A DNA stretch of 64,000 nt, from the NCBI GenBank assembly GCA_003116975.1, contig BGKB01000017.1, positions 248,001 through 312,000 of the forward strand. The letters run 5' to 3'. The translations under genes and the position numbers were made by a program. Positions 10,437-20,570 of this stretch are shown in pieces. The stretch is from Aurantiochytrium sp. KH105. Lineage: Eukaryota; Sar; Bigyra; Thraustochytrida; Thraustochytriidae. The notes under the pieces are model-generated. The model saw only the letters and a list, made by a program, of their open reading frames with translations. It did not search any database and had not been told where the DNA came from. The first letter of the stretch is position 1. Every line of letters starts with the position of its first letter.

Positions 10437-12053
10437 ATGAGCTCGAGCATCGGCAGCAGCAACAGCAGCGGCGGTGGCGCTGGAAGACAGACCCCGACGC
10501 AGCAGGGCCAAACGTCAGATGGCGAGCTGGACCGCGCAAGTTGCGTAGGCTGCGGAAGCTCGGTCGTATCCGGAGACTCTTCCGCCGCCGGAAGGAGCCA
10601 TTTTGCGGGCGTGGTGCCGGCGCACCCCTTACCCGTATTGTACCATCAGGACTTGCGAGGCCACTGCACGCGGCTGCACGGCACGCTGGAGGTGCACCAA
10701 GAGGGCCCAGAGCGCGTGCACAATATCTTTTTGAAACTCTTTGAGGAAGGCGTGCGCGGGAACCACGTCCTTCCGCTGGTGTACGACCACGATGTGCCCC
10801 TTGCGACGCGTGAACAGCTACTCATGGTGCACGACGCGGCCTATGTTGATTTTTTGGAGGGTCTTTGCGTGCGATACAATCGCGATGGCGAGGACGTGCC
10901 GTCAGATCAGGAGGTGCTGCGGTTCTCGCCGCTGGTGGTTTCGCGTCTCTTTTCCGAAGAGGAACAGCGGCGATTTTTTGGGCGCAACAAACACTTGACG
11001 AGCGCAACGCGATTCTCGCAAGGCAGCTTTAAGGCGGCGATGCGTGCCGCAGGATCCGTGGTTCGCGCTGTGGAAATTGTTTTGGGTAACAAGTACATTC
11101 AGAAGCGGTGCTTTTGCCTCGTGCGGCCGCCAGGCCACCACGCCGGTCCTCGTGGCTATGATCCTGTCGCGGGTGGTTGCGGATTCTGTATCGTGAATAA
11201 CGTGTGTGTGGGCGTGGCGGAGGCTTTGCGGATGCACCCGGGATGCCGCATTGCCATTGTGGATTTGGATGTACATCATGGAAATGGCACGCAAACGATC
11301 GTGCAGGAGCGATTTGCGCACAGTCCTGTCATTTACTGCAGCATACACTTGCACGAGACTTTTCCTGGCGAGCCGGATATGGACTTTTTTCCTGGCACGG
11401 GCGCCGAGCAGGATGACTTGCGGTTCCTAAACATCCCGCTTGCGCCTCTGTGGAACAAGAACGGCGACGACAGCGACACGGAAATGGTGGTGAGCGGCCC
11501 GGGCTCTCCCAACTCTGCCGGTGCTTCAAGCGGCAGCGGGGAGACGAAGCGCGGAAGAACGCGCACTGGATTTGAGCGTGGCAACGGCCCGCATGCGGAC
11601 AACAACAACAACAATAACAATGCCATGAAAACTGACAAGGACGATGGCATCAGTGGATCCGCCAGCGCGCAGAACGACGACCAGCGTTTCGCGTTTCCGC
11701 AGCCCAAGTCATCAAAACGGGGTCGCGCCGCCTGGCGCCGCGCAGTCGAGCAGCGCATTTTGCCGCGCCTGAAAACTTTCCAGCCCGACCTTCTCTTTAT
11801 TTCTGCCGGTTTTGATGGCAGTTTTGAGGATGAAGGGTGCTCGTACGAGAACGTCTCGGGTCTGGATCTTACCGAGAGCGATTTTGCCTGGGCCACAGAA
11901 CTGCTCGTTGACCACAGCGGCGTGGACCGGGTTGTTTCTGTGCTGGAAGGTGGCTACGGTCGCTGGATGGCCTGCCTTGACATGTACGAAACCTCTTCGC
12001 TGACCAGCTGCGTGCTCGCTCACATTGCTGCGCTCGTGGAAAAGGCCAAGTAA
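10437..12053 (+). CDS. Class II-type histone deacetylase
   Basis: Zinc-dependent lysine deacetylase of 538 residues. Visible motifs: the catalytic His pair in RPPGHHAGP (about 229-237), GGCGFCIVNN, zinc ligands in DLDVHHGNGTQ (about 276-286), FISAGFDGSFEDEG, and the C-terminal LEGGYG. The order and wording fit the class II and bacterial acetylpolyamine amidohydrolase branch rather than class I. A low-complexity Ser/Gly/Gln N-terminus (1-60) precedes the domain. An insertion between FLNIPLAPLW and the ISAGFD motif (about 345-440) contains a run of Asn and charged residues and is probably a disordered loop. Expected role: removal of acetyl groups from histones or other proteins; cellular location is not evident. 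The first ATG was used. Confidence 0.92.
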   Translation: MSSSIGSSNSSGGGAGRQTPTQQGQTSDGELDRASCVGCGSSVVSGDSSAAGRSHFAGVVPAHPLPVLYHQDLRGHCTRLHGTLEVHQEGPERVHNIFLKLFEEGVRGNHVLPLVYDHDVPLATREQLLMVHDAAYVDFLEGLCVRYNRDGEDVPSDQEVLRFSPLVVSRLFSEEEQRRFFGRNKHLTSATRFSQGSFKAAMRAAGSVVRAVEIVLGNKYIQKRCFCLVRPPGHHAGPRGYDPVAGGCGFCIVNNVCVGVAEALRMHPGCRIAIVDLDVHHGNGTQTIVQERFAHSPVIYCSIHLHETFPGEPDMDFFPGTGAEQDDLRFLNIPLAPLWNKNGDDSDTEMVVSGPGSPNSAGASSGSGETKRGRTRTGFERGNGPHADNNNNNNNAMKTDKDDGISGSASAQNDDQRFAFPQPKSSKRGRAAWRRAVEQRILPRLKTFQPDLLFISAGFDGSFEDEGCSYENVSGLDLTESDFAWATELLVDHSGVDRVVSVLEGGYGRWMACLDMYETSSLTSCVLAHIAALVEKAK

Positions 12054-13493
12054 ATTGCTCTTTTCTTTTGTTCCGAAAGTCGCGACGAGGGAAAGGGGAA
12101 AAGCGGGTCTCAAGTGCGCCAGAGGATGCAAGTGTGTCAATGGATGCAGGAACGCAAATGGAAATGAATGGACGCGTGCATGAGCTTGTCCGCAATCTTG
12201 CGTCATCGCAAGGAAGCTGTTTTCTCTTTTGTGTACCGTGTTTGTTTGTTTGCTTGCTTGCTTGCTTACTTATCTGCTCACGAACAAGCTCGCATACAAG
12301 CTCACGAAGGGATGCGTCTGCCCTTTTGCCTGCATCTCTGCCTGCCTGCCTGCCTACCTGCCTGACCACACGCGTTGTAGCATGTCCTCTTTTTACATGA
12401 TTCTTTCACGCAGAGCTGGATTATAGCATTGACATTGAGCTGAAAATGTTGATGTTGATGATTCAAGAGCTTTGGCGCTAACCTTTCAGCGTAAAAGGAA
12501 CGGGCGGCGGTGACGAGGCGACGTGCACAATGCATGCATGACTTTCTTTTTCTCTCTCACGCTCTCTCTGATTTTGGGGGAGTTCTCTTTGGAGAGAGAA
12601 AAAAAAAAAGTAACCCACGCCCCATCGTCCTCATGCGGCCTTTTGTTGTCCTTGTCTGCTCGTTCCGTCTGCTACTATCCAACCCAGTAGGACAAGGAAG
12701 TCTCGCAACAAAAGTACATTGCTCTCTTTTTGTGAATCGACTGATCGTGCGTGCTCTCGATCCCAGCAATGATGATGCAATGCAAGTTCTGTCTCGAGTC
12801 GGTGTCATCCGCGTTTGCACTTGCCTTTAGCTCTACACCCTACCAAGCAACCTATCCAAAGTATTTCTGACGTGTGCAATTTCTGCTCTTCCTGTCGTCG
12901 ACGACGACAACGACAATCGGACTCTCCTCGTGTGCCAGTGTTTCTTCTCCTCCCATTTTTTTTTCCCTGGGCATCTCGTCTTCCACTCTAGCAATCAATC
13001 GCTCCGCGAAACAAAAAAAGGACCAACGATGCGGCCTCTCTCCGCTGCCTCGCCGCAGCCAACCTTGCCTCGACCGCGACCCGCAGCGACCCCGTGTCTC
13101 GCGCTCTTCGCCGCGCCAGCCACAGCCCGCCGGCCGTGCATGCCACTGTATGCCTGCCGCGGGATGCCGCCCCTCGCGCGTCGCGTCAGTATCTTCCCCT
13201 CTCTCTTCTCTTCCCCTTTGCGCAAACAGCGCGGCCGCCCCGTGTCGCCGAAGGGCGTCGCAAGCAGGGCAGAGCAGAGCAGAGCAGAAAGGAGCAGAGA
13301 GAGCAGAGCAGGAAAGAGCAGAAGCGCGCGAGGGAGCGCAGCAGAATCCAGACGCGGGAGCTGCGCGCGGACGCGGAGCAGAGCAGCGGCAGCGGAGCGG
13401 CGGCGAGGGCGGCAGCGAGGGCGGCCGCGGCAGCAAGGGGGAGCTGGAGGCTGGGATCGGCGCGAGTCCAAGTCCGGAGGATCGAGAGAGACC
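12054..13493. other. Intergenic region upstream of MAPEG gene
   Basis: No gene seen. It contains a GCTT/GCCTGC-type simple repeat at about 12240-12365, an A-run at 12600-12610 and a GCAGAGCAG-type microsatellite at about 13263-13325. The last 400 bases turn GC-rich and are probably the MAPEG promoter and leader. An in-frame extension of MAPEG back to 12930 and an antisense frame across the area are both judged spurious. Confidence 0.5.
13263..13325. repeat. GCAGA pentanucleotide microsatellite
   Basis: Imperfect copies of GCAGA or AGCAG just upstream of the MAPEG start. The same motif recurs at about 5828-5868 and about 60032-60150. Confidence 0.75.
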
Positions 13494-14000
13494 ATGTCCG
13501 TCCCGGGGTGGGCGCTCGAGGCGGCGCAGAAGCTGCCGGCGCCGATGCAGGAGAAGCTGCAGGAGGTGCTGATGAAGAGCATGGAGGACCCGTACTTCTT
13601 GTCGATGTCCACGATCCCCGTGGCGTGGGCGATGTGCATGATCCCGCACGGCCTGGCGCTCGCGATCAAGCTGGGCAACAAGGGCCTCAAGTACAACAAT
13701 GACACCCCGCGCAGCGAGGACTACGACAAGTACACCTTGGGAAAGAGCATCGCGCGGTGCTCGGGCGCGCACTACAACACGCTCGAGATGTTCCCGCTCT
13801 TCGCGGCGGCCGTGCTCGTGGCCCGCTCGCGCGAGGTCAAGCCCTCGGTTCTCTTTTCGCAGTGCGTCACTTACCTTCGCCTGCGTCTGCTCTACATTGT
13901 GCTGTACTGCTTTGGCGTCAACCGCATCATCAACGCAGGCCGCACGCTGGTCTGGGGCAAGATGCTGCAGCACCTCTTTGCCATTTGCGAGCTGGCGTAG
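13494..14000 (+). CDS. MAPEG-family membrane protein (microsomal glutathione transferase-like)
   Basis: Integral membrane protein of 168 residues. The signature is ARCSGAHYNTLEMFPLF at about 83-99, the N-x-x-E-x-F-P-L-F block that binds glutathione in MAPEG enzymes, followed by a hydrophobic helix AAAVLVA. Other hydrophobic segments lie near residues 37-58 and 118-142, fitting the usual four-helix fold of a family about 150 residues long. MAPEG members conjugate or isomerise lipophilic substrates with glutathione in ER-type membranes; the exact substrate cannot be told. The start MSVPGW was selected because it gives the normal family length and begins just before an amphipathic helix; the frame is open far upstream only because of GC content. 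Convergent with the V-ATPase gene. Confidence 0.85.
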   Translation: MSVPGWALEAAQKLPAPMQEKLQEVLMKSMEDPYFLSMSTIPVAWAMCMIPHGLALAIKLGNKGLKYNNDTPRSEDYDKYTLGKSIARCSGAHYNTLEMFPLFAAAVLVARSREVKPSVLFSQCVTYLRLRLLYIVLYCFGVNRIINAGRTLVWGKMLQHLFAICELA

Positions 14001-14446
14001 ACACTTTGCTTGATTTTGAAGAACAAAGTGGCGGGGGAGGGCAGATGGCCTTTTCTGGGGCGAAAGAATGGTCGGGCGTTTCTTGCGCGTGGACTCCCGC
14101 AGATTTGAGCCCAACGCGGATGTCAGCACGTAATGCGTACGAATCTCGAATAATGCATAAAATGAGAAAAGATAATTTCGAAGGGATTGTCGATGATGAT
14201 GCTAGTGCTCTCTGCAGATGGGAGGATGCAATCAAGGTCGAGTATCCTCCGCTTACTTGATTTGGTAAAAGTTGGGAAAGAAGGGATGGGTACGGGGAAG
14301 AGGAAAAGAGATATGGGCCGAAAAGGCATGCATGCGCCCGCGCACGAGAGAGCAGAGAACGGGAGCGCGGGCGCAAGCATACGCGACTGAAAAAGACGAA
14401 AAGTCGAACAAACTCAGGCAAAGTACGCTTTAATGTGAACGCGTAT
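14001..14446. other. Convergent 3' spacer
   Basis: Space between the MAPEG and V-ATPase B stop codons, presumably both 3' UTRs. No gene seen. Confidence 0.5.
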
Positions 14447-15970
14447 TTACTCCTCCTCCTTGGGTGGTGCCGGGGCAGCGGCCGAGGCGCCCTCGGCGCC
14501 ACCACCCTGGGCCTTGCGGGGCCAGTACGTGTCGCGGAGCTTGGCGGGGATCTTCTTGAGGGCGTCCTTGGGGAAGAGACGCAGAAGGTCCCAGGCGAGA
14601 TCGAGAGACTCGTAAATGTCGCGAGACTCGTACGAGCCCTGCGCGAGGAACTTGCGCTCAAAGTTGTCAGTGAACTGAAGGTACTTGAGATCCTCGCTGC
14701 TCAGGGCATCCTCACCGACGACAGCCTTCATGGCGAGCACATCCTTGCCCATGGCATAGTTGGCGTAAAGCTGGTTGGCCACGGACCAGTGGTCAGCGCG
14801 AGTCATGCCCTCACCGACGGCGGACTTCATCAGACGCGAGAGCGAGGGGAGAAGGTTGATGGGAGGGTAGACCTGGGCGTTCTGGAGCGCGCGGTCGACG
14901 TAAATCTGACCCTCCGTAATGTATCCCGTAAGATCGGGAATCGGGTGGGTGATGTCGTCGTTAGGCATGGTAAGCACGGGCAGCTGGGTAATGGAACCGT
15001 TGCGGCCCTCGACACGGCCAGCGCGCTCGTAGAGGCAGGCCAAATCGGTGTACATGTAACCGGGGTAACCACGGCGACCGGGCACCTCCTCACGGGCAGC
15101 CGAGACCTCACGGAGCGAGTCGGCGTACGAACTCATGTCGGTGAGAATGACGAGCACGTGGAGCTCGCGCTCGTAGGCGAGGTACTCGGCGGTGGTGAGG
15201 GCGAGACGCGGGGTAATGATGCGCTCAATGGTGGGATCGTTGGCCAAGTTCAGGAAGAGGGCCGTGCGTGAAATGGCACCACTCTCGGTGAAATCGTTGC
15301 GGAAGTACCGGGCAGTTTCCATGTTGACACCCATGGCACCGAAGACGACGGCAAAGTTGTCGTCGTGGTGGTCAGTGACGTCCTTGCCCTGCACGAGACC
15401 GGCCTGGCGAGCGATCTGGGCGGCGATCTCGTTGTGGGGGAGACCGGCGGCGGAGAAGAGGGGAATCTTCTGGCCACGAGCGATACTGTTCATGGTATCG
15501 ACGGCGCTGATGCCGGTCTGGATCATCTCCTTGGGGTAGGTGCGCGCGTAGGGGTTGATGGCCTTACCCATGATATCGAGGTAGTTCTCGGCGAGGACGG
15601 GGGGGGCGTTGTCGATAGCCTTGCCGGATCCGTTAAAGGCGCGGCCAAGCATCTCCTCACTGATGGGCATCTTCTGGGTCTCGCCCGTGAACTCGGCGTG
15701 GGTCGCGCGGTTGTCAATGCCGGAGGTACCCTCGAAGACCTGGACGACGGCACGCGAGCCGTAGATCTCGAGCACCTGGCCCTGGCGCTGCTCGCCGTTG
15801 CCGAGGGTAAGGGTGACAATCTCATTGTACTGGGGGCTCTTGACGTTCTCGAGCACCACGAGCGGGCCGTTCACGGCGCTAATGGTGCTGTAGTCCACGC
15901 GAGGGTTCACGTGGTAGTTCCGCACAGCCGCGCTGGCGTTCACATTGGCGAGGCCTGCGTCCGAAGCCAT
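14447..15970 (-). CDS. VMA2: V-type proton ATPase subunit B
   Basis: Non-catalytic nucleotide-binding B subunit of the V1 sector, 507 residues, the normal size. Highly conserved blocks include [39 protein letters not shown], and the degenerate P-loop region [18 protein letters not shown] typical of B rather than A subunits. Also seen are [20 protein letters not shown] and [19 protein letters not shown]. With subunit A it forms the rotary hexamer that acidifies vacuoles and endosomes. The short C-terminus is Ala/Pro-rich and ends PPKEEE. Codon use is strongly C/G-biased at third positions, as expected of a highly expressed gene. The first ATG matches the family N-terminus. Confidence 0.97.
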   Translation of the reverse strand: MASDAGLANVNASAAVRNYHVNPRVDYSTISAVNGPLVVLENVKSPQYNEIVTLTLGNGEQRQGQVLEIYGSRAVVQVFEGTSGIDNRATHAEFTGETQKMPISEEMLGRAFNGSGKAIDNAPPVLAENYLDIMGKAINPYARTYPKEMIQTGISAVDTMNSIARGQKIPLFSAAGLPHNEIAAQIARQAGLVQGKDVTDHHDDNFAVVFGAMGVNMETARYFRNDFTESGAISRTALFLNLANDPTIERIITPRLALTTAEYLAYERELHVLVILTDMSSYADSLREVSAAREEVPGRRGYPGYMYTDLACLYERAGRVEGRNGSITQLPVLTMPNDDITHPIPDLTGYITEGQIYVDRALQNAQVYPPINLLPSLSRLMKSAVGEGMTRADHWSVANQLYANYAMGKDVLAMKAVVGEDALSSEDLKYLQFTDNFERKFLAQGSYESRDIYESLDLAWDLLRLFPKDALKKIPAKLRDTYWPRKAQGGGAEGASAAAPAPPKEEE

Positions 15971-17100
15971 GGCTGCTTGCTACTGATCCGACGCAAGGGG
16001 GTCTCTCTCGCTGCTTGCTTCCTGCTGCTGAGTGGCACGTCCTCCTCACGCGCGTCCTCCTCGAGGATCTGCTGCTGCTGCTGCTGGCTGTACCAACAAG
16101 CCTCCCAATCAATTGCAATCGCCTTGCGCGTTCGCTCCCTCGGCGCGTGCGCGTGCGGCCGACGCCGACGAGCGGGCGCGCGGGCGGGGGCGCGGGCGGG
16201 CGGCCGGGCGGGCGGCGCTGCTCCTCCGCTGCTGCGGCGCGGGCTGTGCGGGGCGCGCGGGCGGCGGCGGCTGCTGCGGCTGCTCCTGCTGCGGCGGCGG
16301 TGAAGCGGACTGCCCGAGGTTTCTCGCCCGCCTTGTGCATTTCAATCCAAGCAGCCCCCGCGCTCCCGCCTTAAACGCCGCCCCGTGCCCCCCTCGCCGC
16401 CCCCGTGCACCCCGCCGCTTTTAAGGCGCCCCGCGTGGATACGCTGCTGGGTCCACTCCACGGCTGCTGGGTCGGGCCTCGCCCTCGCGCGCCCGCGCCC
16501 AAGGCCGGCCGGCCGCGCGTCCATCCATCCATCCATCCGTCCATCCATGCGTCCATCCATCCGGCCGGCGAGGGAGAGGCCGCGCGCCCGCGCGGGGGGG
16601 GACGGGAGGGGAGAGCGAGGGGCCGGGAGGGAGAGGGGGCGCTCGGCCCCGGCCCCGCCCGCGCGCGGCGGCGGCGGGCGCGGCGCGGCGCGGCGCGGCG
16701 GCGCGCGGCAGGACCAAATTGCGCGCGGGCGCGGAGATCTTGTGCCGACCAAAGTCGCAAGAAGGCAGCCGGCGCGCTGCTGGGCGGGGACGGGGGCGCC
16801 GCCGCAGGGGCCCAAGGGCGAGGGGGTGAGTGAGTGGGCTGCGCCTGCAGAGTCACTCGGGAGAGAGGGACTTGCAAAGGCGGGAAGGAATCTTGGGGGA
16901 GAGGAATGAAGGGAACGCCAGGTTGCGTGCGTGTGAGCGAAAGCGTGTATATGTGCGTGTTTGCTCTCTCTCGTGATGACGTGGGATAGACGCCTGATAG
17001 AGGCAGAAGGGAGGAGCGAAGGTGGAGGAGAAGGGAAAAAAAGCGCTGCATTGATTTTTTAGAGAGCGGTGACGGTATGACTCGACTTCAGGTGCCTTTG
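15971..17100. other. GC-rich upstream region of V-ATPase B
   Basis: Probable promoter and leader of the minus-strand V-ATPase gene. It contains GGGCGGGC-type runs at 16170-16290, an ATCC tetranucleotide tract at 16519-16562 and GCGGC runs at 16660-16710. Frames here are compositional. Confidence 0.5.
16519..16562. repeat. CATC tetranucleotide microsatellite
   Basis: About eleven CATC units interrupted by CGTC and GCGTC variants. Confidence 0.85.
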
Positions 17101-20100
17101 ACAGAAGCAGCGGCACGCCGTCTTTTCTTTTCTCTCCTTTCCTGCCCTTTCATGGTGCCGTGCATGCTCGAGGCGATTCGCTCAGCATCAAGAAGCAACA
17201 AGACCTGCGAGGGACAGCAAACTGACTCTTGAGTCGAGCCGTCCGGAACACAGGCCCTGAACGCTAATGGTCACCCCATCGTGCTCATTCTCACCCTTGG
17301 CATTCCGATGAACAAGGAAGAACTGTCTCTTGCTGACAAGTTCTTCGTGGCTCGATCGACAAGGTCTCGGAGCCAGTAATTGGGCTTCTTAACAGCCGTG
17401 AATGCTTGGGCAAACGCTGGCCGCAGCCGGCCTTGAGACCTTGCTCGGAAAATCTTCTAAACAGCGCCAGAATTGTGGCCTTCGGTATACAAAGCCTGTT
17501 GCCTCGTCCCCTCCGCATCTAGGAGCAAATCGAATCCCTTGCGGGGCGCCCTTCGCGTGATGATAGGCCTACGAGTCAAGACTGTCCATGCAACTTGGCG
17601 ACTGAAAACAGCAACGATCAGCTTGCGATCAGCAGAGCAAAAGATGCATCTAGGCGAGCTGACGCGGTCAGACGTCTGCTGCAGCTGCTGGCCGCAAGGA
17701 GTCAGAACTCGAGAAATTCAGAGCTGGCTGCGAAGCACGTGCGATGTCGTTTTTTTGTCCAATGCAAGATATACCTCATGTATGTCTCGAAGTCCGCCTC
17801 GTGGCCTTTTCGACGTACTTTACGAACTCCAAGTGTATGCTTGCAAGCGCGATGCGTGCTGTTGGCCATGGAAACACCTGGAGGTTTACGTAGCTGCAGC
17901 TGCAGCTGGGGTGGCGCGTGGCTTCCCCGTGTCTGGGGTGGTCCTGCGAGAGATGCGCGGCCCACTTGTTTTTTTGTAAAAATTGATTGTACGAGTCCGT
18001 CACCGCTCCGCTCGGCCGTAGCTGTCTACCATGCAAGATCAGGCGTGCGCTGGCTCGTCTCGGCGTTGACAGAGCAGCTGCCGACACGGACAATGACCTC
18101 TTCCGCCCGTCTCCTCTATCCGCTCTGCTATTATTGGCTAGGCCGCGCAGCCCATTCCCTCCCCCTCGCCCACGAACGACTCGACCGGCCACGCGGCGCA
18201 ACCAGCAACCGTGGGTCAGACTAGCAGCAGCTTGGACGGACGAAGCGTTTGCGATTCAGACGGCCAGCTAGATGCGCCGTGCGTGCGCTGCGATCGCTCG
18301 GACCCATTTCAGCCTCGACTAGGTGCGCTGCCGCAGAGCGTGCGTCCGCGTCATTGATCTTCATGTCCCTTCACTTCATGCCGCAGTGGCCACTCTCGAA
18401 TTTGCTGCATTCCCGGCGCAGACGAAACCATCCTCAGCTACCTGCTGCTGCAGTTGCAGCTGCTCCTGCACGCCTCGAGCACCTCTGGCATCTCGACCAC
18501 TTTCTACAGCAACAGACGTCTCAAACAAACAAGGCGCGCTTTGCGATCTCGCGTCTTGTCCTCGTGGTAGGGTGCGCGTCCTAATGATTGCCTTAGTAGG
18601 ATGCTAGGGCCCGTCCGGACGAAGACACTGAACTCGAAAAAGCCCCCGGCACTGCGGTAGTACTATGCACCGCCGCCGCTACGAGTCGAGCAGCCCAGAG
18701 AGCGAGCGACACCGGGAATCTGGTTGCTGCCGCAGTGCTGGCTGCAGTTGCACGCGGGACGGCGAGCTCGCAGAACGCGACCAACTTCGCATGCCGCGAT
18801 CGCGACTGGCACGGTCCGGAGTTTACACGGGACGAGTCGAGACAAAGAATGCTCAAAACCAAGCAGAGCGAAGATCAAAGTTAGAAAAGAACAAAGACAA
18901 ACGACGCACTGCTGCTGCTGCAGCAGTGCGTCGCGTCCGTCGCTGCGCCGCGAAGGCTGTTCAACCGCAGCGAGAGAGCATCCTTGTTTCCCTTTTTCCC
19001 TTTTCTTGCACGCGTTCCTTCGTTTGCGTCTGCATGAGCAAGTTCCAGCGGCCCGCCGCAGCCGCTGCCTGCTGCAACTGCAGCACGTCGGCCAGGCTTC
19101 TGCCGGCGGACGCAGCACGCCGCTGCGCCTTCGCGGTAAGAGTGCTCTTCTCTTCCTTCCAGCTCACGACGCAACGCTACAGCTGCAGCATCAGCATCAG
19201 CATCAGCTGCTGCTGCAGCTGTAGCAGCCCGGCCCTCTCAAGAGCAGCGCAGGCGGCAGCTACCAGCCAGCCACTCACCGCATCCCAGCTGCAGCTGCCC
19301 TGAGCAAAGGCCCGCCACCCTACGCATAGCAGCTGCGAGCGACGGCAGCGGCGGCCTTGCGCGTCCACCCTGCGCTCTTGCCGCGAGCGACCATGTATAC
19401 GTACGTACCCCAGAGCGAGGGCGGCCAAGATTCGAGTTTTCAACCTCTGCGATGAGTCGATCTATCATCCTCGGCATTCATTCCTGCAGCCAGCTGCAGC
19501 GGCGAAGGGGCTACGGCAGCGGGGCTGAAGGAATGGGTGGCGGCACGGCCGCGCCAAAGAAGCCGCCCCTCCGACTCGCGACCGACGTCCGCGCCGTCCG
19601 CGCCAGCGCCGCTGCTTGCTGCGCTGCAGCCTGTCGTGCATCGTCTGCCCAAGCTGCCGCGTGGCGTCGCGCTGCGCAGGCGTGGGGGCTTCGAGGGCAG
19701 ACCTTGCCTGCGGTAACAGCGGCGGGCAGGCGGGCGGGGCGCGGCCTTTCTCGTCCCTTGACTGATCGATCGCCACTGCCATCGATCTCGCGAGGCGAGG
19801 CGCGTCGGGCGGTTCATTCACTGAATTAACGTGGTCTGAATTGACGGTTCAGAGGCGAGGGTGACGCACGCCGTCATCTGGGTCCGGTGCGCGCTATATC
19901 GCTCACTTTGAGGTATTATGGAGATCAAAAAAACGTGAGTGTAGCGCAGCGGACCCGGGGAAGAGGAAGTGACGGAGACCCGCAGCGTGGAGCAGGGTGT
20001 GGGGGCCGAGAAGGGTGGCGGCGCGGGAGCCATGGACAATGAGGCAACGCTAAGCCAAGCGAGGCGAAGCAAAGCAACGCAAAGCGAAGCAAAGCAACGA

Positions 20101-20570
20101 GAACCAAAGCAGGGCGGGGAGGTTCGCCTCGAGGTAGATTCGGGCCTCCTCACGGCGCGAATCTGGCGCCAGCGGCAGGAAGCGAGGCGTGCACCCCGCC
20201 CGAGCCATGTCGTGCCGTCATTGGCCGTCCGCCGCCGTCCGTGCTTTCGCAAAGAAGGGCGAAATAGCCTGGCCGTCTGGGCCGGTAGTGTCGCTCGCTG
20301 TAAGTTGGATGTGTCGGACGCCGAGAGGGGAAAAAAGGGTGAATCGAAGGAGGGAAGCCTTCGCTCGTCCGAGAGAGCGGGGAGCAGCCATCAAAGAATA
20401 AACCGACCGTAACCAGAAATACTTGGCCCTTGGACGTTGGCCGAGAGGACGGGACGACAGCGCCTCGAAAAGCAAAACCCAAACCTGCCAAGCTTAGCAA
20501 AGCCGGAACAAACCTGCCTGACATCAGTCAAAGGCCGTGAATAAGACCAACTTATCCCAGCGCAGCAACC
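17101..20570. other. 3.5-kb gene-poor region rich in CAGCTG/CTGCAG
   Basis: No coding gene could be supported on either strand; frames are short and their composition is unlike the confident genes. CAGCTG and CTGCAG words are unusually dense between about 17680 and 19740. There are CTG/CAG clusters at 18440-18500 and 19060-19250, and a perfect inverted repeat at 18902-18933. The last 500 bases include GCAA/CGAAG-type repeats (20040-20110) and probably the promoter of the phosphate transporter. Unannotated non-coding RNA cannot be excluded. Confidence 0.5.
18902..18933. repeat. Perfect 13-bp inverted repeat, 6-nt loop
   Basis: CGACGCACTGCTG at 18902-18914 is exactly complementary to CAGCAGTGCGTCG at 18921-18933, with CTGCTG between. 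It could form a stable hairpin in RNA or single-stranded DNA. Confidence 0.85.

Noticed and set aside
12852-14129. Long minus-strand open frame (425 codons) across the MAPEG locus
   Set aside because: Arg/Leu/His-rich shadow of GC-rich DNA, covering a well-supported + strand MAPEG gene.
14435-15271. Plus-strand open frame over V-ATPase B
   Set aside because: Antisense shadow of a highly conserved gene; its Gly/Val/Leu composition results from C/G third positions.
16519-16562. Possible CRISPR-like or structured array
   Set aside because: Plain CATC microsatellite without spacers; the host is eukaryotic.
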